In this document: piece after piece, positions 1-10,100 of the stretch
How the letters are laid out: the number at the start of each line of letters is the position of its first letter
Position numbering within the stretch: position 1 is the first letter of the stretch
NCBI GenBank assembly: GCA_040839025.1
Contig: JBFPJN010000006.1
Coordinates: 1 to 64,000 of the forward strand
Direction of reading: 5' to 3'
Source: Alphaproteobacteria bacterium LSUCC0719
Lineage (GTDB): Bacteria; Pseudomonadota; Alphaproteobacteria; Puniceispirillales; Puniceispirillaceae
Length of the DNA stretch: 64,000 bases
The notes under the pieces: generated by a model
What the model saw: only the letters and a program-made list of their open reading frames with translations
What the model was told of the DNA's origin: nothing
Database searches by the model: none
Position numbers and translations under genes: made by a program

Positions 1-103
1 GACACCAGCAGTGCTGCACATAAACTGTTGATATTGCTGATGTTCAGGTCAGTGATGGTGCATACAAGACGTAATCACGTTCTGCGACCACGTTGCCCTT
101 GGA

Positions 104-889
104 TCAGACGCCGAGCTGCGCTGTCAGCCCCCCGTCAATCAGCATGTCACCCCCGGTGACAAACCCCGCCGCATCGGAACACAGATAGGCGATCAAGGCG
201 CTGGTCTCGGCCGGTGTGCCAACGCGCCCCACCGGATGCGAGGCGCCAAACTCGGCGATCATGTCGTCAATCGACTTGCCGTCGGTGGCGAGTTCCCGCG
301 CCGAGAATTCCAGCAGCGGCGTCCTGACCGATCCCGGGCTGATCGAATTCACCCGGATCCCGTCCTTTGCGCAATCCACCGCCATCGCGCGGGTCAGCGC
401 ATGTATGCCCCCCTTTGTGGTGGCATAGGCAAGAACATTGTTCTGGTTGGCATGTCCCTGCACCGAGGACACATGGACAATCGATGCCGCGCCAGCCGCC
501 TTCATCAGCGGATACAGGAAATGGGATGTCAGATAACAGGATCGCAGATTGACCGCAATCGTGCGGTCCCATGCTTGCGGACTGGTGTCCTCCACCGACC
601 CGTAGCTCTGGATTGCCGCCGCATTGACAAGCGCATGCAGCCTGTCTGTCTCGCCGGCGATATGCTGTGACCAGTCCCTGACCGACGCTTCATCGGCGAC
701 ATCGACGTGATGCACCGTGACCGGCAATTCCTCTGCCGTGGCCATAGTGGCGGCGGCGGCGTTCAGGTCGGGGTCGATCCCGGCAAGAAAGACGCGCGCC
801 CCGCAACGCGCCAGATGCAGCGCCGCATCAAGACCGATGCCACTGGTTCCGGTAACCGCCGCCACCTTGCCCGAAAAATCGATATGCAT
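104..889 (-). CDS. SDR-family NAD(P)-dependent oxidoreductase
   Basis: A 261-residue classical short-chain dehydrogenase/reductase. The N-terminal Rossmann motif TGTSGIG is near residue 14, the NAAA motif of the family is in mid-protein, and the active-site serine (HVSSV) is followed by YATTK, the YxxxK catalytic pair. The C-terminus ends in the usual GGDMLIDGG. The start is preceded by a strong GGGGGA ribosome site lying just past the uxuA stop, 14 bases away, so the two are probably one operon with uxuA first. The neighbour makes a sugar-acid oxidoreductase role likely (for example reducing fructuronate or oxidising a related hexonate), but the substrate cannot be read from the sequence. 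The family call is secure; the substrate is inference. Confidence 0.9.
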   Translation of the reverse strand: MHIDFSGKVAAVTGTSGIGLDAALHLARCGARVFLAGIDPDLNAAAATMATAEELPVTVHHVDVADEASVRDWSQHIAGETDRLHALVNAAAIQSYGSVEDTSPQAWDRTIAVNLRSCYLTSHFLYPLMKAAGAASIVHVSSVQGHANQNNVLAYATTKGGIHALTRAMAVDCAKDGIRVNSISPGSVRTPLLEFSARELATDGKSIDDMIAEFGASHPVGRVGTPAETSALIAYLCSDAAGFVTGGDMLIDGGLTAQLGV

Positions 890-903
890 TACCTGGTCCC
901 CCT

Positions 904-2085
904 CTAGAACGCCGACAGTGACGCCACCGCGCGGGCCACCCCCCGCAATTCGGCAAGCCCCTTCAGCCGGCCAATGGCGGAATAGCCGGGATTGGTCTGT
1001 TTCCCGATATCGTCAAGCAGCAGATGGCCGTGATCAGGGCGCATCGGGATCAGCGAATCCGCACGGCCCTCGGCCCGCCGGCGCGCCTCTTCACCAAGCA
1101 GAACCGAAATCAACGCCACCATATCAACACCGCCATCAAGATGGTCATCCTCGAGAAAGGCACCGGACGGCTCGATGGTGACATTGCGCAGATGCACGAA
1201 ATGGATCCGCGCGGCAAAGTCGCGGGCCATCGCGATCACGTCATTGTCAGGGCGCGAGCCGAGCGACCCGGCACACAGCGTGATGCCATTGGCGGGCGAC
1301 GGCACAGCGTCAAACACTGCGCTGTAGTCGGCCGCGGTCGATACCACGCGCGGCAGGCCGAAAATCGAAAAGGGCGGATCATCCGGATGCAGGCAGACCC
1401 GTGCGCCACATGCCTCGGCGGCTGGCGCAACCTGTTCCAGAAAGGCAATCAGATTGGCCTGGAGTTCGGCCGGACCAACACCGTCATATTCGGCAATCGC
1501 GGCGCGGATATCCTCGCGCCCATGCGACAGTTCGGATCCGGGAAGCCCGGCGATGATGGTGCTTTCAAGCCGCTGCCGGTCGGCCTCGTCCATCGCCGCG
1601 TAACGGGATTCGGCAGCCGCGACGATGGCGGCATCATAATCCGCCTCGGCGCCGGCACGGCGCAGAATGAACAGGTCATAGGCGGCGAATTCCACCGGAT
1701 CGAAGCGAAGCGCCAGCCCCCCGCGACGCGTCGGGTGGCGCAGCTCGGTGCGCGTCCAGTCGACAACCGGCATGAAATTATAGCAGATGACATCCATGCC
1801 GGCGGCGGCGAGGTTCTGCATGCTCTCGATCCAGGCATCCATATGGCGCTGTGCATGTTCATTCCCGAGCTTGATCGCCGGATGTACGGGAATGCTCTCG
1901 ACAACGGACCAGACAAGCCCGGCCTGTTCGATCAACGACTTTCGCGCCGCGATGTCGTGGGGCTGCCAGACCGCGCCGGGCGGCATGTCATGAAGCGCTG
2001 TTACCACACCGTCGGCGCCGGCCTGCCTGATATGCGAACATGTCACCGGATCATCCGGCCCGAACCACCGCCATGTCTCAAGCAT
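904..2085 (-). CDS. uxuA: Mannonate dehydratase
   Basis: A 393-residue protein, matching the usual UxuA length. It converts D-mannonate to 2-keto-3-deoxy-D-gluconate in hexuronate breakdown (cytoplasmic, divalent metal dependent). The N-terminus METWRWFGP and the following motif GVVTALHDMPPG are characteristic, as are the late CLHPDDPP and RPDHGH segments that carry metal and substrate ligands. The reading frame opens further upstream, but the ATG at 2085 gives the family N-terminus and has GGAAGGGA just before it. It is divergent from the SMP-30 lactonase gene and lies upstream of the SDR gene, which fits a small uronate/aldonate catabolic locus. No 2-keto-3-deoxygluconate kinase or aldolase gene is present nearby. 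Confidence 0.93.
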   Translation of the reverse strand: MLETWRWFGPDDPVTCSHIRQAGADGVVTALHDMPPGAVWQPHDIAARKSLIEQAGLVWSVVESIPVHPAIKLGNEHAQRHMDAWIESMQNLAAAGMDVICYNFMPVVDWTRTELRHPTRRGGLALRFDPVEFAAYDLFILRRAGAEADYDAAIVAAAESRYAAMDEADRQRLESTIIAGLPGSELSHGREDIRAAIAEYDGVGPAELQANLIAFLEQVAPAAEACGARVCLHPDDPPFSIFGLPRVVSTAADYSAVFDAVPSPANGITLCAGSLGSRPDNDVIAMARDFAARIHFVHLRNVTIEPSGAFLEDDHLDGGVDMVALISVLLGEEARRRAEGRADSLIPMRPDHGHLLLDDIGKQTNPGYSAIGRLKGLAELRGVARAVASLSAF

Positions 2086-2212
2086 GTGTCTGTCCCTTCC
2101 AAAAAGATCACAGTGCGACAGGACCGGACGCAGATCAATCCGCTTGTGGGGCTGTCGCCAGCGCATGGCGGGCCTTCACACAGTTTAAGGTGGAAAACAG
2201 GCCGGCAAACAC

Positions 2213-2245
2213 CCATGCTGAAACTGTCCCCATGCTGAAACTGTC
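2213..2245 (+). repeat. 17-bp tandem duplication in the uxuA/SMP-30 intergenic region
   Basis: The 16 bases CCATGCTGAAACTGTC occur twice in direct succession, one base apart (2213-2228 and 2230-2245). They sit just ahead of the lactonase start in the divergent promoter region. They may be a duplicated operator or a slippage product; nothing in the sequence decides between these. Confidence 0.7.
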
Positions 2246-2263
2246 ATGTCGAAAGGGTTGGAT

Positions 2264-3163
2264 ATGGAACCGGTCTGTGTTGCCCCGACAGGGGATATCT
2301 GCGGCGAGGCGGCGACCTGGGACGCGGCGCGGCACCGGCTGTACTGGTGCGACATCAACCGGTTTCTGCTGCATGTCCATGATCCGGCAACCACCACGAC
2401 CCGCACCCATCAGTTCGACCAGCCCGTTGTCGCGCTGTCGCTGACCAACAGGCCGGACCGGCTTCTTGTGGCGCTTGGCGGGCAGTTGTGCCTGTTCGAC
2501 CCGGACAGCGGCGCGCGCGAGGATGTGACACCGGTCCTGCCGGACTGGCCCGACCTGCGCTACAATGACGGGCGCAGCGACCCGAACGGCAATTTCTGGA
2601 TTGGCACGATGGGCAACAATGTCGGCCCCGATGGCGAGGCGCTGCCAGTGCGTGACGGCATGGGGGCGCTGTATCGCTATGACGGGGGACCGGCACCAGA
2701 GGCCATCGAGACCGGAATCGGTATTCCAAATACCGTCTGCTGGTCCCCGGATCATCGGTATTTCTATTTCGGTGACACGCTGAAGAACGAGATCCGTGTC
2801 TATCCCTATGATGCCGACAGCGGCCGGATCGGCGACGGACAGCCCTTTTTCGCCGGTTTTGGGCGCGGCCTTCCCGACGGGTCGGCGATGGATTCCGAGG
2901 GCTGTCTGTGGAACTGCCGCTATGGCGGTGGCTGTATCGTGCGGGTGGCACCGGATGGCGGCATCGACCGGGTGATCGACATGCCGGTGAAGAACATCAC
3001 CACCTGCACCTTCGGCGGGGCGGATCTGACAACACTCTATGTCACCACAGCGGCAGCCGACAAAGCGCCGACGGACCGGCTGGCCGGCAGCCTGTTCGCC
3101 ATCGAAACAGGCGTGCGGGGCCTGCCGGAACACAGCTTTGCCACCGCAGGACTGATAGGGTGA
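2264..3163 (+). CDS. SMP-30/gluconolactonase/LRE-family protein
   Basis: A 299-residue six-bladed beta-propeller lactonase of the SMP-30 (regucalcin/gluconolactonase) family. Family landmarks are GEAATWD near the start (metal-binding Glu), the RYNDGRSDPNGNFW segment, IPNTVCWSPD (metal-binding Asn) and LPDGSAMDSEG (metal-binding Asp). Such enzymes hydrolyse sugar lactones to aldonates, a step that would feed the divergent uxuA. An ATG 18 bases upstream is in frame, but the ATG at 2264 is the one preceded by an AAAGGG ribosome site. It converges on clpB with only 13 bases between the stops. The exact lactone is unknown. Confidence 0.9.
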   Translation: MEPVCVAPTGDICGEAATWDAARHRLYWCDINRFLLHVHDPATTTTRTHQFDQPVVALSLTNRPDRLLVALGGQLCLFDPDSGAREDVTPVLPDWPDLRYNDGRSDPNGNFWIGTMGNNVGPDGEALPVRDGMGALYRYDGGPAPEAIETGIGIPNTVCWSPDHRYFYFGDTLKNEIRVYPYDADSGRIGDGQPFFAGFGRGLPDGSAMDSEGCLWNCRYGGGCIVRVAPDGGIDRVIDMPVKNITTCTFGGADLTTLYVTTAAADKAPTDRLAGSLFAIETGVRGLPEHSFATAGLIG

Positions 3164-3176
3164 GCGTTTCCGGTCT

Positions 3177-5828
3177 CTATGCCCGGCCGGCCGCATCGGC
3201 GGCATTGTCCGTCAGCGCGCCCTTGGCCTGACCAGCTTCATCCGGCGAGGCAAACCCGAAGATCAGCGCGTCGCCTGACGGGTCGACCCGCACCTCGACA
3301 AGGTCGCCATCACCGAACCGCCCTTCAAGAAGCGCCTCGGCAAGCGGGTTCTGCACCGCGCTCTGGATCACCCGCTGCAGCGGGCGGGCACCGAATTGCG
3401 AATCATAGCCGCGCGCCGCCAGCCACGCCGCCGCCTCATCATCAAGCCGCAGCGTCACCCCGCGGTCGGCAAGGCGGGCCTGAAGGCGGGCGAACTGGAT
3501 AGTGACGATCGCCCCCATATGATGCGGTGACAGCCGGTGGAACAGCAGCACCTCGTCAAGCCGGTTCAGGAATTCCGGCCGGAAGGTGGAATGCACATCC
3601 GCCATCACCTGGTCGCGCGCGGCCTCGCTGTCCTCGTCATCACCAAGCGCCAGCAGATGATCGGCCCCGATATTCGAGGTCAGCAGGATGATGGTGTTGG
3701 CGAAATCGACACGCCGTCCCTGCCCGTCGGTCAGGTGGCCTTCGTCGAGAACCTGCAACAGGATGTTGAAGATTTCAGGATGCGCCTTTTCGATTTCGTC
3801 GAACAGCACCACCTGATAGGGGCGGCGACGAACCGCCTCGGTCAGGCTTCCACCTTCCTCATAGCCGACATAGCCCGGCGGCGCGCCGATCAGCCGTGCC
3901 ACGGAATGTTTTTCCATATATTCCGACATGTCGATCCGCAGCACCGCATCATCCCTGTCGAACAGGAAGGCGGCGAGCGCCTTTGCCATCTCGGTCTTGC
4001 CGACGCCCGTCGGCCCCAGCATCAGGAAACTTCCCATCGGCTGGTTCGGGTCGGACAGGCCGGCACGTGACCGGCGGGTGGCGTTGGCGACCGCGCTGAC
4101 AGCCTCTTCCTGGCCAATGATACGCCGGCCGATCTCGGCCTCCATTGCCAGCAGTTTCTCGCGCTCTCCCTCCAGCATCTTGTCGACCGGGATGCCGGTC
4201 CAGCTGCTGATGACAGCGGCGATCTGGGCGGCGGTCACCTCTTCATCGACGATGTCGGATTCCGACACCGCCGCCTTGGCGGCGGCAAGTTCCTGTTCAA
4301 TGGCCGGGATGCGTGAATAGGCAAGCTCAGCCGCCTCTTCAAGCCGGCCTTCACGCTGCGCCACCTCCAAACTGTGCCGGGCGGCCTCCTGGTCCTGTTG
4401 CAGTCGGCCAACCTCGGCCATCTGGGCCTGCACATCATCCCATTCCGCCGTCAGGGTGGCCGATTTGGCTTCCAGCGTTTCCAGCTCCTCGGCGATGGCG
4501 TCCAGCCGCTTCTGCGCCGTGGCCTGGCTTTCCTTCTGCAACGCCGCCTGTTCGATCTTCAGCTGGATGATGGCACGGTCGGTGGCATCCAGCTCGGCAG
4601 GCTTGCTGTCGGACTGGATTCGCAGATGACTTGCCGCTTCATCCATCACATCGATGGCCTTGTCGGGAAGAAAGCGTTCGGAAATATAGCGGTGCGACAG
4701 CTTTGCCGCCACGATCAGCGCGTCGTCGGTGATCCGCACACCGTGGTGGAGTTCATATTTTTCCTTCAGACCACGAAGGACGAAAATCGTGTCTTCAACC
4801 GTCGGTTCATCGACAAATACAGGCTGGAAACGCCGCGTCAGCGCCGCGTCCTTTTCAACATATTGCCGGTATTCATCCAATGTTGTTGCCCCGATACACC
4901 GCAATTCGCCGCGCGCCAGTGCCGGTTTCAGCAGGTTCGAGGCATCCATCGCGCCGTCACTCTTGCCGGCACCGACAAGCTGGTGCATCTCGTCGATGAA
5001 CAGGATCACCTCGCCATCGCGCGCCTGAACCTCCTTCAGCACGGCTTTCAGCCGTTCCTCGAATTCGCCGCGATATTTCGCCCCGGCGACAAGCGCGCCC
5101 ATATCGAGTGACAGCAACGACTTGTCGGCAAGTGCCTGCGGCACGTCCCCATTGACGATCCGCTGGGCCAGCCCCTCGGCGATGGCGGTCTTGCCGACGC
5201 CGGGCTGGCCGATCAGCACCGGATTGTTCTTTGTGCGGCGGGCCAGGATCTGGATTGTCCGACGCACTTCGGCCTCGCGACCGATTACCGGGTCCAGCTT
5301 GCCGCGCCGCGCCGCGTCGGTGACATCGGTGGTGAATTTCGCCAACGCCTCGTAACTGTCCTCGGCGGCGTCGCTGTCGGCGGTGCGGCCCTTTCGCATG
5401 TCGGTGATGGCGGTCACCACACGACCGGCATCAATGCCGGCCTGGCCCAGGATGCGGCCAATGTCGCCCTTGCTCCGCGCCATTGCCAGCAACAGCGCAT
5501 CAACCGCCAGAAAACTGTCGCCAAGTTTCTTTGATTCACCTTCCGCCTGCTGCAGGACACGCGCCAGATCCATATCAAGCTGCAGCTGGTCAGCGCCACT
5601 GCCGGTCACCGCCGGAATGGCACCTATCGCCTTGTCGAGGGCGGCCTGCAACGCGCCAAGGTCGCCGCCGGCACGACCAATCAGACTGCGAACAGTGACA
5701 TTGTCATCCGCCAGCAGCGCACGCAGAAGATGCATCGCGGTGATTTTCTGATGATTGGCGGCCAGCGCGTCATTCTGCGCGGCCATCAACGCATTGCGGA
5801 CAAGGGCGGTAAATTTATCGGTCTGCAT
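3177..5828 (-). CDS. clpB: ATP-dependent disaggregase ClpB (Hsp100)
   Basis: An 883-residue AAA+ chaperone that extracts polypeptides from aggregates together with DnaK. It shows the double Clp N-domain (residues about 1-150), a first nucleotide-binding domain with Walker A GQPGVGKT near residue 207, a coiled-coil middle domain rich in Gln/Glu/Ala (about 400-520), and a second AAA module with GPTGVGKT and the downstream DMSEYMEKH and [13 protein letters not shown] pore segment. There is no LGF/IGF-type ClpP-binding loop, as expected for ClpB. The frame opens nine codons earlier, but the ATG at 5828 starts the family N-terminus MQTDKFT and follows TAAGGAGAG. It appears monocistronic. No convincing heat-shock promoter is seen in the 281 bp upstream. 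Confidence 0.97.
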   Translation of the reverse strand: MQTDKFTALVRNALMAAQNDALAANHQKITAMHLLRALLADDNVTVRSLIGRAGGDLGALQAALDKAIGAIPAVTGSGADQLQLDMDLARVLQQAEGESKKLGDSFLAVDALLLAMARSKGDIGRILGQAGIDAGRVVTAITDMRKGRTADSDAAEDSYEALAKFTTDVTDAARRGKLDPVIGREAEVRRTIQILARRTKNNPVLIGQPGVGKTAIAEGLAQRIVNGDVPQALADKSLLSLDMGALVAGAKYRGEFEERLKAVLKEVQARDGEVILFIDEMHQLVGAGKSDGAMDASNLLKPALARGELRCIGATTLDEYRQYVEKDAALTRRFQPVFVDEPTVEDTIFVLRGLKEKYELHHGVRITDDALIVAAKLSHRYISERFLPDKAIDVMDEAASHLRIQSDSKPAELDATDRAIIQLKIEQAALQKESQATAQKRLDAIAEELETLEAKSATLTAEWDDVQAQMAEVGRLQQDQEAARHSLEVAQREGRLEEAAELAYSRIPAIEQELAAAKAAVSESDIVDEEVTAAQIAAVISSWTGIPVDKMLEGEREKLLAMEAEIGRRIIGQEEAVSAVANATRRSRAGLSDPNQPMGSFLMLGPTGVGKTEMAKALAAFLFDRDDAVLRIDMSEYMEKHSVARLIGAPPGYVGYEEGGSLTEAVRRRPYQVVLFDEIEKAHPEIFNILLQVLDEGHLTDGQGRRVDFANTIILLTSNIGADHLLALGDDEDSEAARDQVMADVHSTFRPEFLNRLDEVLLFHRLSPHHMGAIVTIQFARLQARLADRGVTLRLDDEAAAWLAARGYDSQFGARPLQRVIQSAVQNPLAEALLEGRFGDGDLVEVRVDPSGDALIFGFASPDEAGQAKGALTDNAADAAGRA

Positions 5829-6109
5829 GGCACTCTCCTTACCGGCCATTCTCACGCCCGGTCATCCCCACGGCAGCACGAGGCAGCCGCACCAGTCCAG
5901 ACATAAATGGCCGTTTCACCCTCCCGGCAGCACTGTCTTTCGACATTTTTTATGGAAGGGACATCTTGTATGTGATTTAGTTATGATCAGGAGAGCGCCC
6001 GTTCAAGAGGGAACATGTCGATTGGACGGACGTCTGGAACCGGGTAAAGTCCGGCGAAACCTCAATCGCCGCTTGCCGTGCGCCCCGGCGGCATGGTGAA
6101 ATCCTGCCC

Positions 6110-7429
6110 ATGACCGATACCCCCGTCAATCCGCGCATTACAGCGCCTGAGGCCAGCGGCGTTTTACCCACCTCGACGCTGGATTTCATGCGGGTGGAAT
6201 GGCGGCTGCTTCTGTTCGGCATGGCGATGGCGTTCTGTTCCTCGCTTGGCCAGACCTTCTTCATCTCGCTGTTCTCTGCCGAGATCCGGGGAGAACTTGG
6301 CCTGAGCCACGGTGCCTTTGGCACCTATTACGCCATTGGCACAACCGCCAGCGCGATCAGCCTTTTGTGGCTTGGCAAGCTTGCCGACACAATGCGGGTC
6401 GAAAAACTGGCACGGCTGGTGATCTGTTGCCTGTGCGCCAGCGCACTGCTGTTCAGCCAGATCAATTCTGTGGCAACCCTGATCATCGGGCTGTATCTGC
6501 TGCGGCTGTTTGGCCAGGGCATGACATCGCATGTCTACACAACAGCCATCGCGCGCCGCTATGTTGTGGCACGGGGGCGCGCCCTGTCGCTGGCCCAGCT
6601 TGGACTCAATGTCGCCGAATCCATCGGCCCGGCGTCAATTGTCGCGCTTCTCGTCATCCATGACTGGCGCACGCTCTGGCTATGCCTGCCGCTGGCGCCG
6701 CTGATCGCGCTCGTCCCCTTTGTCCGGCGGCTGACGCAGCGCACGCGCTATCAGGATGGTGCCGGTCTGGAAGGTATCAGGGCCGCCGCCGGGATTGATG
6801 ACCGGCAGGATGCCGATATCGTGACCATTGACGGGGTGGCCCACTGGCGGCGGCGCGCCGTCATCCGGGACCGCCGGTTCTGGCTTGGCCTTGTCGGGTT
6901 GACGATGGTGCCGGCATTCAGTGTGACAGGGCTGCTGTTTCACCAGATCTACCTTGCCGAGCTGGCCGGCGTGTCGCTTGGCACATGGGCCGCCAACTAT
7001 GTGATCTATGCGGCCTGTGTTGTTGCCGGAACATTGATCTCGGGCCAGCTTGTCGACCGGTTCACCGGTCGCCGGGTGGCGGCGCATCTGGTGTTTCCGA
7101 CAGCATTGGCATGTCTGTCGCTATGGCTTGTCGATGGCGGGCTTGGCGTGCTGCTGTTCTTCATCTTCTTCGGCCTTGCCTCTGGCATGCCAACCACCGC
7201 CATTGCCGCCACCATGGCCGAGATGTACGGCACCCGATATCTTGGCGAGGTCAAGGCCATATTTCTGCCGCTTGGAGTGTTTAGTTCAGCTCTGTCGCCG
7301 ATGGTCATGGGGATGCTGATTGATTCCGGTTACGGCATGGCCACCCTGATGATGCTGAATATCGGGCTGGCACTGCTGGCCCAGGCCGGCGCGACATGGA
7401 TGCTGACGAAACCACCCACGGGACAATGA
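6110..7429 (+). CDS. MFS transporter
   Basis: A 439-residue integral membrane protein with the twelve-helix pattern of the major facilitator superfamily. A soluble N-terminal stretch of about 28 residues precedes the first helix, there is an LGKLADTMR-type loop between helices 2 and 3, and a hydrophilic central loop lies around residues 215-250. The substrate is not recognisable. The stop codon overlaps the start of the next gene, so it is translationally coupled to the small exported protein and then to ygfZ. The 281 bp between clpB and this gene hold the two divergent promoters; I see no further gene there. Confidence 0.88.
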   Translation: MTDTPVNPRITAPEASGVLPTSTLDFMRVEWRLLLFGMAMAFCSSLGQTFFISLFSAEIRGELGLSHGAFGTYYAIGTTASAISLLWLGKLADTMRVEKLARLVICCLCASALLFSQINSVATLIIGLYLLRLFGQGMTSHVYTTAIARRYVVARGRALSLAQLGLNVAESIGPASIVALLVIHDWRTLWLCLPLAPLIALVPFVRRLTQRTRYQDGAGLEGIRAAAGIDDRQDADIVTIDGVAHWRRRAVIRDRRFWLGLVGLTMVPAFSVTGLLFHQIYLAELAGVSLGTWAANYVIYAACVVAGTLISGQLVDRFTGRRVAAHLVFPTALACLSLWLVDGGLGVLLFFIFFGLASGMPTTAIAATMAEMYGTRYLGEVKAIFLPLGVFSSALSPMVMGMLIDSGYGMATLMMLNIGLALLAQAGATWMLTKPPTGQ

Positions 7430-7899
7430 TGATGCTTCGCCTTCTGGTCGCTCTTTCCATATTGTTGTCCGGCACTGCGACAGCTATGGCGGACATGTTC
7501 TGGGGCGGGACATGGTTTACCTGCGAGTTTGCGAAAAGCCAGGCACCACCTCATGATTCATGCGCCATGTTCGATGATGAGGGATTTCGCTTTTCGGATG
7601 GCCGCTTTACCTATGTCCGTATCACCGAGTCCGACGAGACAGCCTGCCGGGGTGAAAAGACGGGCCAGTGTTTCCGGCGCGACAGGCCGGCCATCACCAT
7701 CCGCACAACGGATCGCGGACGGCTTGATCTGGGGCCGGACCGGATCAGGGTGAAATATCTGTTCTGTACCCAGACCTTCTATTTCAGGGACACCGAACAT
7801 TATCGTGAAATCTGGCCAGACGAGAACCGTTGTTTTTGGGCCCGCAAGCGCCATTTCTACATTGCCCGCTACACAGGTGAGATTACGGAAACACCATGA
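7426..7899 (+). CDS. Small exported protein of unknown function
   Basis: A 157-residue protein beginning with a clear signal peptide (Met-rich start, hydrophobic core LLVALSILLSG, likely cleavage after AMA). The mature part is compact and contains five or six Cys residues, suggesting disulfides in the periplasm, plus many aromatic and charged residues. The ATG at 7426 overlaps the stop of the MFS gene (ATGA) and is the first of three successive ATGs; an earlier in-frame ATG would run back into the transporter gene. The end overlaps ygfZ by four bases. I do not recognise a family. Tight coupling on both sides says it is co-expressed with the transporter and ygfZ. Confidence 0.75.
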   Translation: MMMLRLLVALSILLSGTATAMADMFWGGTWFTCEFAKSQAPPHDSCAMFDDEGFRFSDGRFTYVRITESDETACRGEKTGQCFRRDRPAITIRTTDRGRLDLGPDRIRVKYLFCTQTFYFRDTEHYREIWPDENRCFWARKRHFYIARYTGEITETP

Positions 7900-8798
7900 C
7901 AGTTTCAGCCCCCGTCCACGCCGCCGCCCTTGACGAGACGCGCCGCCTGATCCGTGTGGCCGGCGCAGAAGCCGAGGATTTCCTTCAATCGCTGGTCACG
8001 GCGAATGTCGAGACATTGCCGGTCGGTCAGTGCCGGCCCGGCGCGCTGTTGACGCCGCAGGGACGCATCCTTGCCGATATGATGATTCACCGGATGGCTG
8101 ACGGCTTCATTCTGGAATGCGATTCCACACGTGCCGATGATCTATATACCAGACTGCGCCGCTATCGGCTGCGGCGGCCCATCGACCTTGCCAGCGAAGA
8201 GGGGCTGTGCCTGTGGGTTGGCTGGGGCACGGATCAGGCACCCGACGGCGCCCATATCGACCCCCGCCATGCCGATCTTGGCTGGCGCTGGATTGGACCG
8301 CAGAGCGAAATGCCACCATCCATTGACAGCAGCCTTGTTGCCCCGCTTGCAGAATGGCACGCCCGCCGGATCGCCGCCGGAGTGCCACAGGGGCCTGTTG
8401 ATCTGGTGCCGGAACGGGCGCTGATGCTGGAAGCCGGGCTCGACAAGCTTGGTGCTGTCGATTTCGCAAAGGGGTGTTATGTCGGACAGGAAGTGACCGC
8501 CCGCACACATTACCGGGGGCTGGTCAAACGTCGGCTTGTGCCCCTGCGGATCGACGCGGCGGTTGGCGACAGCCTGTCAGGTGCCGCGATCACCCAAGGC
8601 CAGACAACCCTGGGCACGGTTCTCAGCCATGCTGACAGCGGCGACGGCACGGTCTGTCTTGCGGCACTGAAATTGTCCGACCTGCATCGTCTGACAGATG
8701 ACGACAGTGATTTGCGCGTCACCGATGCGCCGGCGCATCTTGCCATCCCGGACTGGATGCTGCCCTTGCCACAGCCCGCGCGAACCGATGCCGGATAG
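7896..8798 (+). CDS. ygfZ: Folate-binding YgfZ/GcvT-domain protein
   Basis: A 300-residue tetrahydrofolate-binding protein of the YgfZ/IBA57 family, which supports repair and maturation of Fe-S enzymes. The signature KGCYVGQE lies at residues 192-199 and contains the conserved cysteine. The N-terminal half has the GcvT-like fold with LTPQGRILAD near residue 52. It overlaps the preceding gene by four bases. Length and motif make the family assignment secure; it is a GcvT relative but not the glycine-cleavage T protein, which is encoded later in this window. Confidence 0.92.
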   Translation: MTVSAPVHAAALDETRRLIRVAGAEAEDFLQSLVTANVETLPVGQCRPGALLTPQGRILADMMIHRMADGFILECDSTRADDLYTRLRRYRLRRPIDLASEEGLCLWVGWGTDQAPDGAHIDPRHADLGWRWIGPQSEMPPSIDSSLVAPLAEWHARRIAAGVPQGPVDLVPERALMLEAGLDKLGAVDFAKGCYVGQEVTARTHYRGLVKRRLVPLRIDAAVGDSLSGAAITQGQTTLGTVLSHADSGDGTVCLAALKLSDLHRLTDDDSDLRVTDAPAHLAIPDWMLPLPQPARTDAG

Positions 8799-8804
8799 CC
8801 TGCC

Positions 8805-9002
8805 CTAGCTTTTATCGCCAAAAAGTGCCGCAGCCGCCGCATTCACTGAACTCTTGCTGGCAAGAATCGCCTCTACCCTGGTGATTTCGGCCTTCATATT
8901 GTCGATATAGGCCTGCAGATCCTCGACATTCCAGCGTTCCATTTCAGGCCCGGCGCCAGCTGGTTTGCCGGCTGATCTAAGGGCCTCGAATTCATCTTCC
9001 AT
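8805..9002 (-). CDS. DUF1192 family protein
   Basis: A 65-residue acidic protein. The segment WNVEDLQAYIDNMKAEITRVE is the hallmark of DUF1192, a small alphaproteobacterial family predicted to form a coiled coil. The start at 9002 was chosen because GGGAGGATG precedes it with proper spacing; the open frame extends eight codons further. It converges on ygfZ, six bases away, and is divergent from trcR. Function unknown. Confidence 0.8.
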   Translation of the reverse strand: MEDEFEALRSAGKPAGAGPEMERWNVEDLQAYIDNMKAEITRVEAILASKSSVNAAAAALFGDKS

Positions 9003-9181
9003 GGCATCCTCCCTGATGCGTGCCAAAATACCCGTGCTGCCAGCAGTATCGACTTTTTCACACCATGCCGCAAAGGCCTTTGCAAAACAGATGCTTCGGG
9101 CGTATAAGAAGGCTCTCCCGCTAGGTTAACGCGAACATGCGCCGGCCGGTCTTCCGGACGTGCAGCAGAAAGCAGGTAGTT

Positions 9182-9745
9182 ATGACACAATTGCTCATGC
9201 CAAAGGCAACGGCCGTATGGCTGATTGACAATACAGGTCTGTCGTTCGACCAGATCGCCGATCTCTGCAGCCTTCACCCGCTGGAAGTGCAGTCGATCGC
9301 CGATGGCGAGACGGGCATCGGCATCCAGGGCTATGACCCGGTCCAGAATGGGCAGCTGACCAGTGACGAGATCGCGCGGTGCGAGGCGGACCCGTCGGCC
9401 AGACTTGTGCTTGCCGAATCCGACCTGCCAACACCGAGCCGTCGCACCAAGGGCCCACGCTATGTGCCGGTGGCGCGCCGCGGCGACAAGCCGGACGGCA
9501 TTGCGTGGCTGGTCAAGCACCATCCAGAGTTGAAGGATTCGCAGATCGTCAAGCTGATTGGCACGACCAAGGAAACAATCACCAAGATCCGTGAACGCAC
9601 ACATTGGAACATCAGCAACATCTCGGCAAAGCATCCGGCGATGCTCGGTCTGTGCAAACAGACCGATCTTGACGCGGCCATCGAAAAGGCCGGCGGCACA
9701 TCGCAGGTCGAGGAACAGGTTTCTGATATCAGCGAGCTGCCCTGA
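9182..9745 (+). CDS. trcR: TrcR/DUF1013 cell-cycle-type transcriptional regulator
   Basis: A 187-residue cytoplasmic protein of the DUF1013 family, named TrcR in cell-cycle work on alphaproteobacteria. Landmarks are MPKATAVWLIDNTGLSFDQIA at the N-terminus, then RRGDKPDGIAWLVKHHPEL and GTTKETITKIRERTHWN in the centre, the latter looking like a DNA-binding helix-turn-helix. The open frame extends 15 codons upstream, but the ATG at 9182 gives the conserved N-terminus. It stands alone between a divergent DUF1192 gene and the short DUF465 gene. Family secure; regulated genes unknown. Confidence 0.88.
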   Translation: MTQLLMPKATAVWLIDNTGLSFDQIADLCSLHPLEVQSIADGETGIGIQGYDPVQNGQLTSDEIARCEADPSARLVLAESDLPTPSRRTKGPRYVPVARRGDKPDGIAWLVKHHPELKDSQIVKLIGTTKETITKIRERTHWNISNISAKHPAMLGLCKQTDLDAAIEKAGGTSQVEEQVSDISELP

Positions 9746-9864
9746 CCCGATGCCCATACCGGCAGGGCGACTTGATCGCCCTGCCGGGTCGGGCATGATG
9801 GATGGCAGCTATCAGGATGCAAGGACCACTAACAGTTGGTCCGCGACAAGGGAAAGCAACTCCG

Positions 9865-10080
9865 GTGAGCAACGCCGAAATTGAAGAACAGCAGCAGCTT
9901 TATGCCCGCCTTCATGCGCTGGAAAGCGAACATCGCGACCTTGACGATGTGATCGAACAGCTGGCAGAAAAAAAGCCGTTTGATCAGCTGCAACTGCAGC
10001 GGCTGAAGAAACGCAAGCTGGTATTGAAAGACGAAATCACTCTGGTCCGCAGCCGGATTCTTCCTGACATCATTGCATAG
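9865..10080 (+). CDS. DUF465/YdcH-like coiled-coil protein
   Basis: A 71-residue protein, largely helical, with the DUF465 pattern [22 protein letters not shown] followed by [15 protein letters not shown]. It starts with GTG at 9865, preceded by an AAGGGAAAG ribosome site; an upstream ATG in frame gives an unrelated N-terminal extension. It lies 20 bases ahead of purE and may share its transcript. These small proteins are common in alphaproteobacteria and their role is not established. Confidence 0.8.
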   Translation: MSNAEIEEQQQLYARLHALESEHRDLDDVIEQLAEKKPFDQLQLQRLKKRKLVLKDEITLVRSRILPDIIA

Positions 10081-10100
10081 TTCGAGACGAGGCTCCTCCC

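Noticed and set aside
1024-2238. Long open frame of 404 codons antisense to uxuA
   Set aside because: Shadow frame in GC-rich DNA; the opposite strand encodes a clear mannonate dehydratase.
5829-6109. Heat-shock (sigma-32) promoter for clpB
   Set aside because: A CTTGAA box exists on the minus strand (6002-6007), but no matching CCCCAT-type -10 lies at a proper distance.
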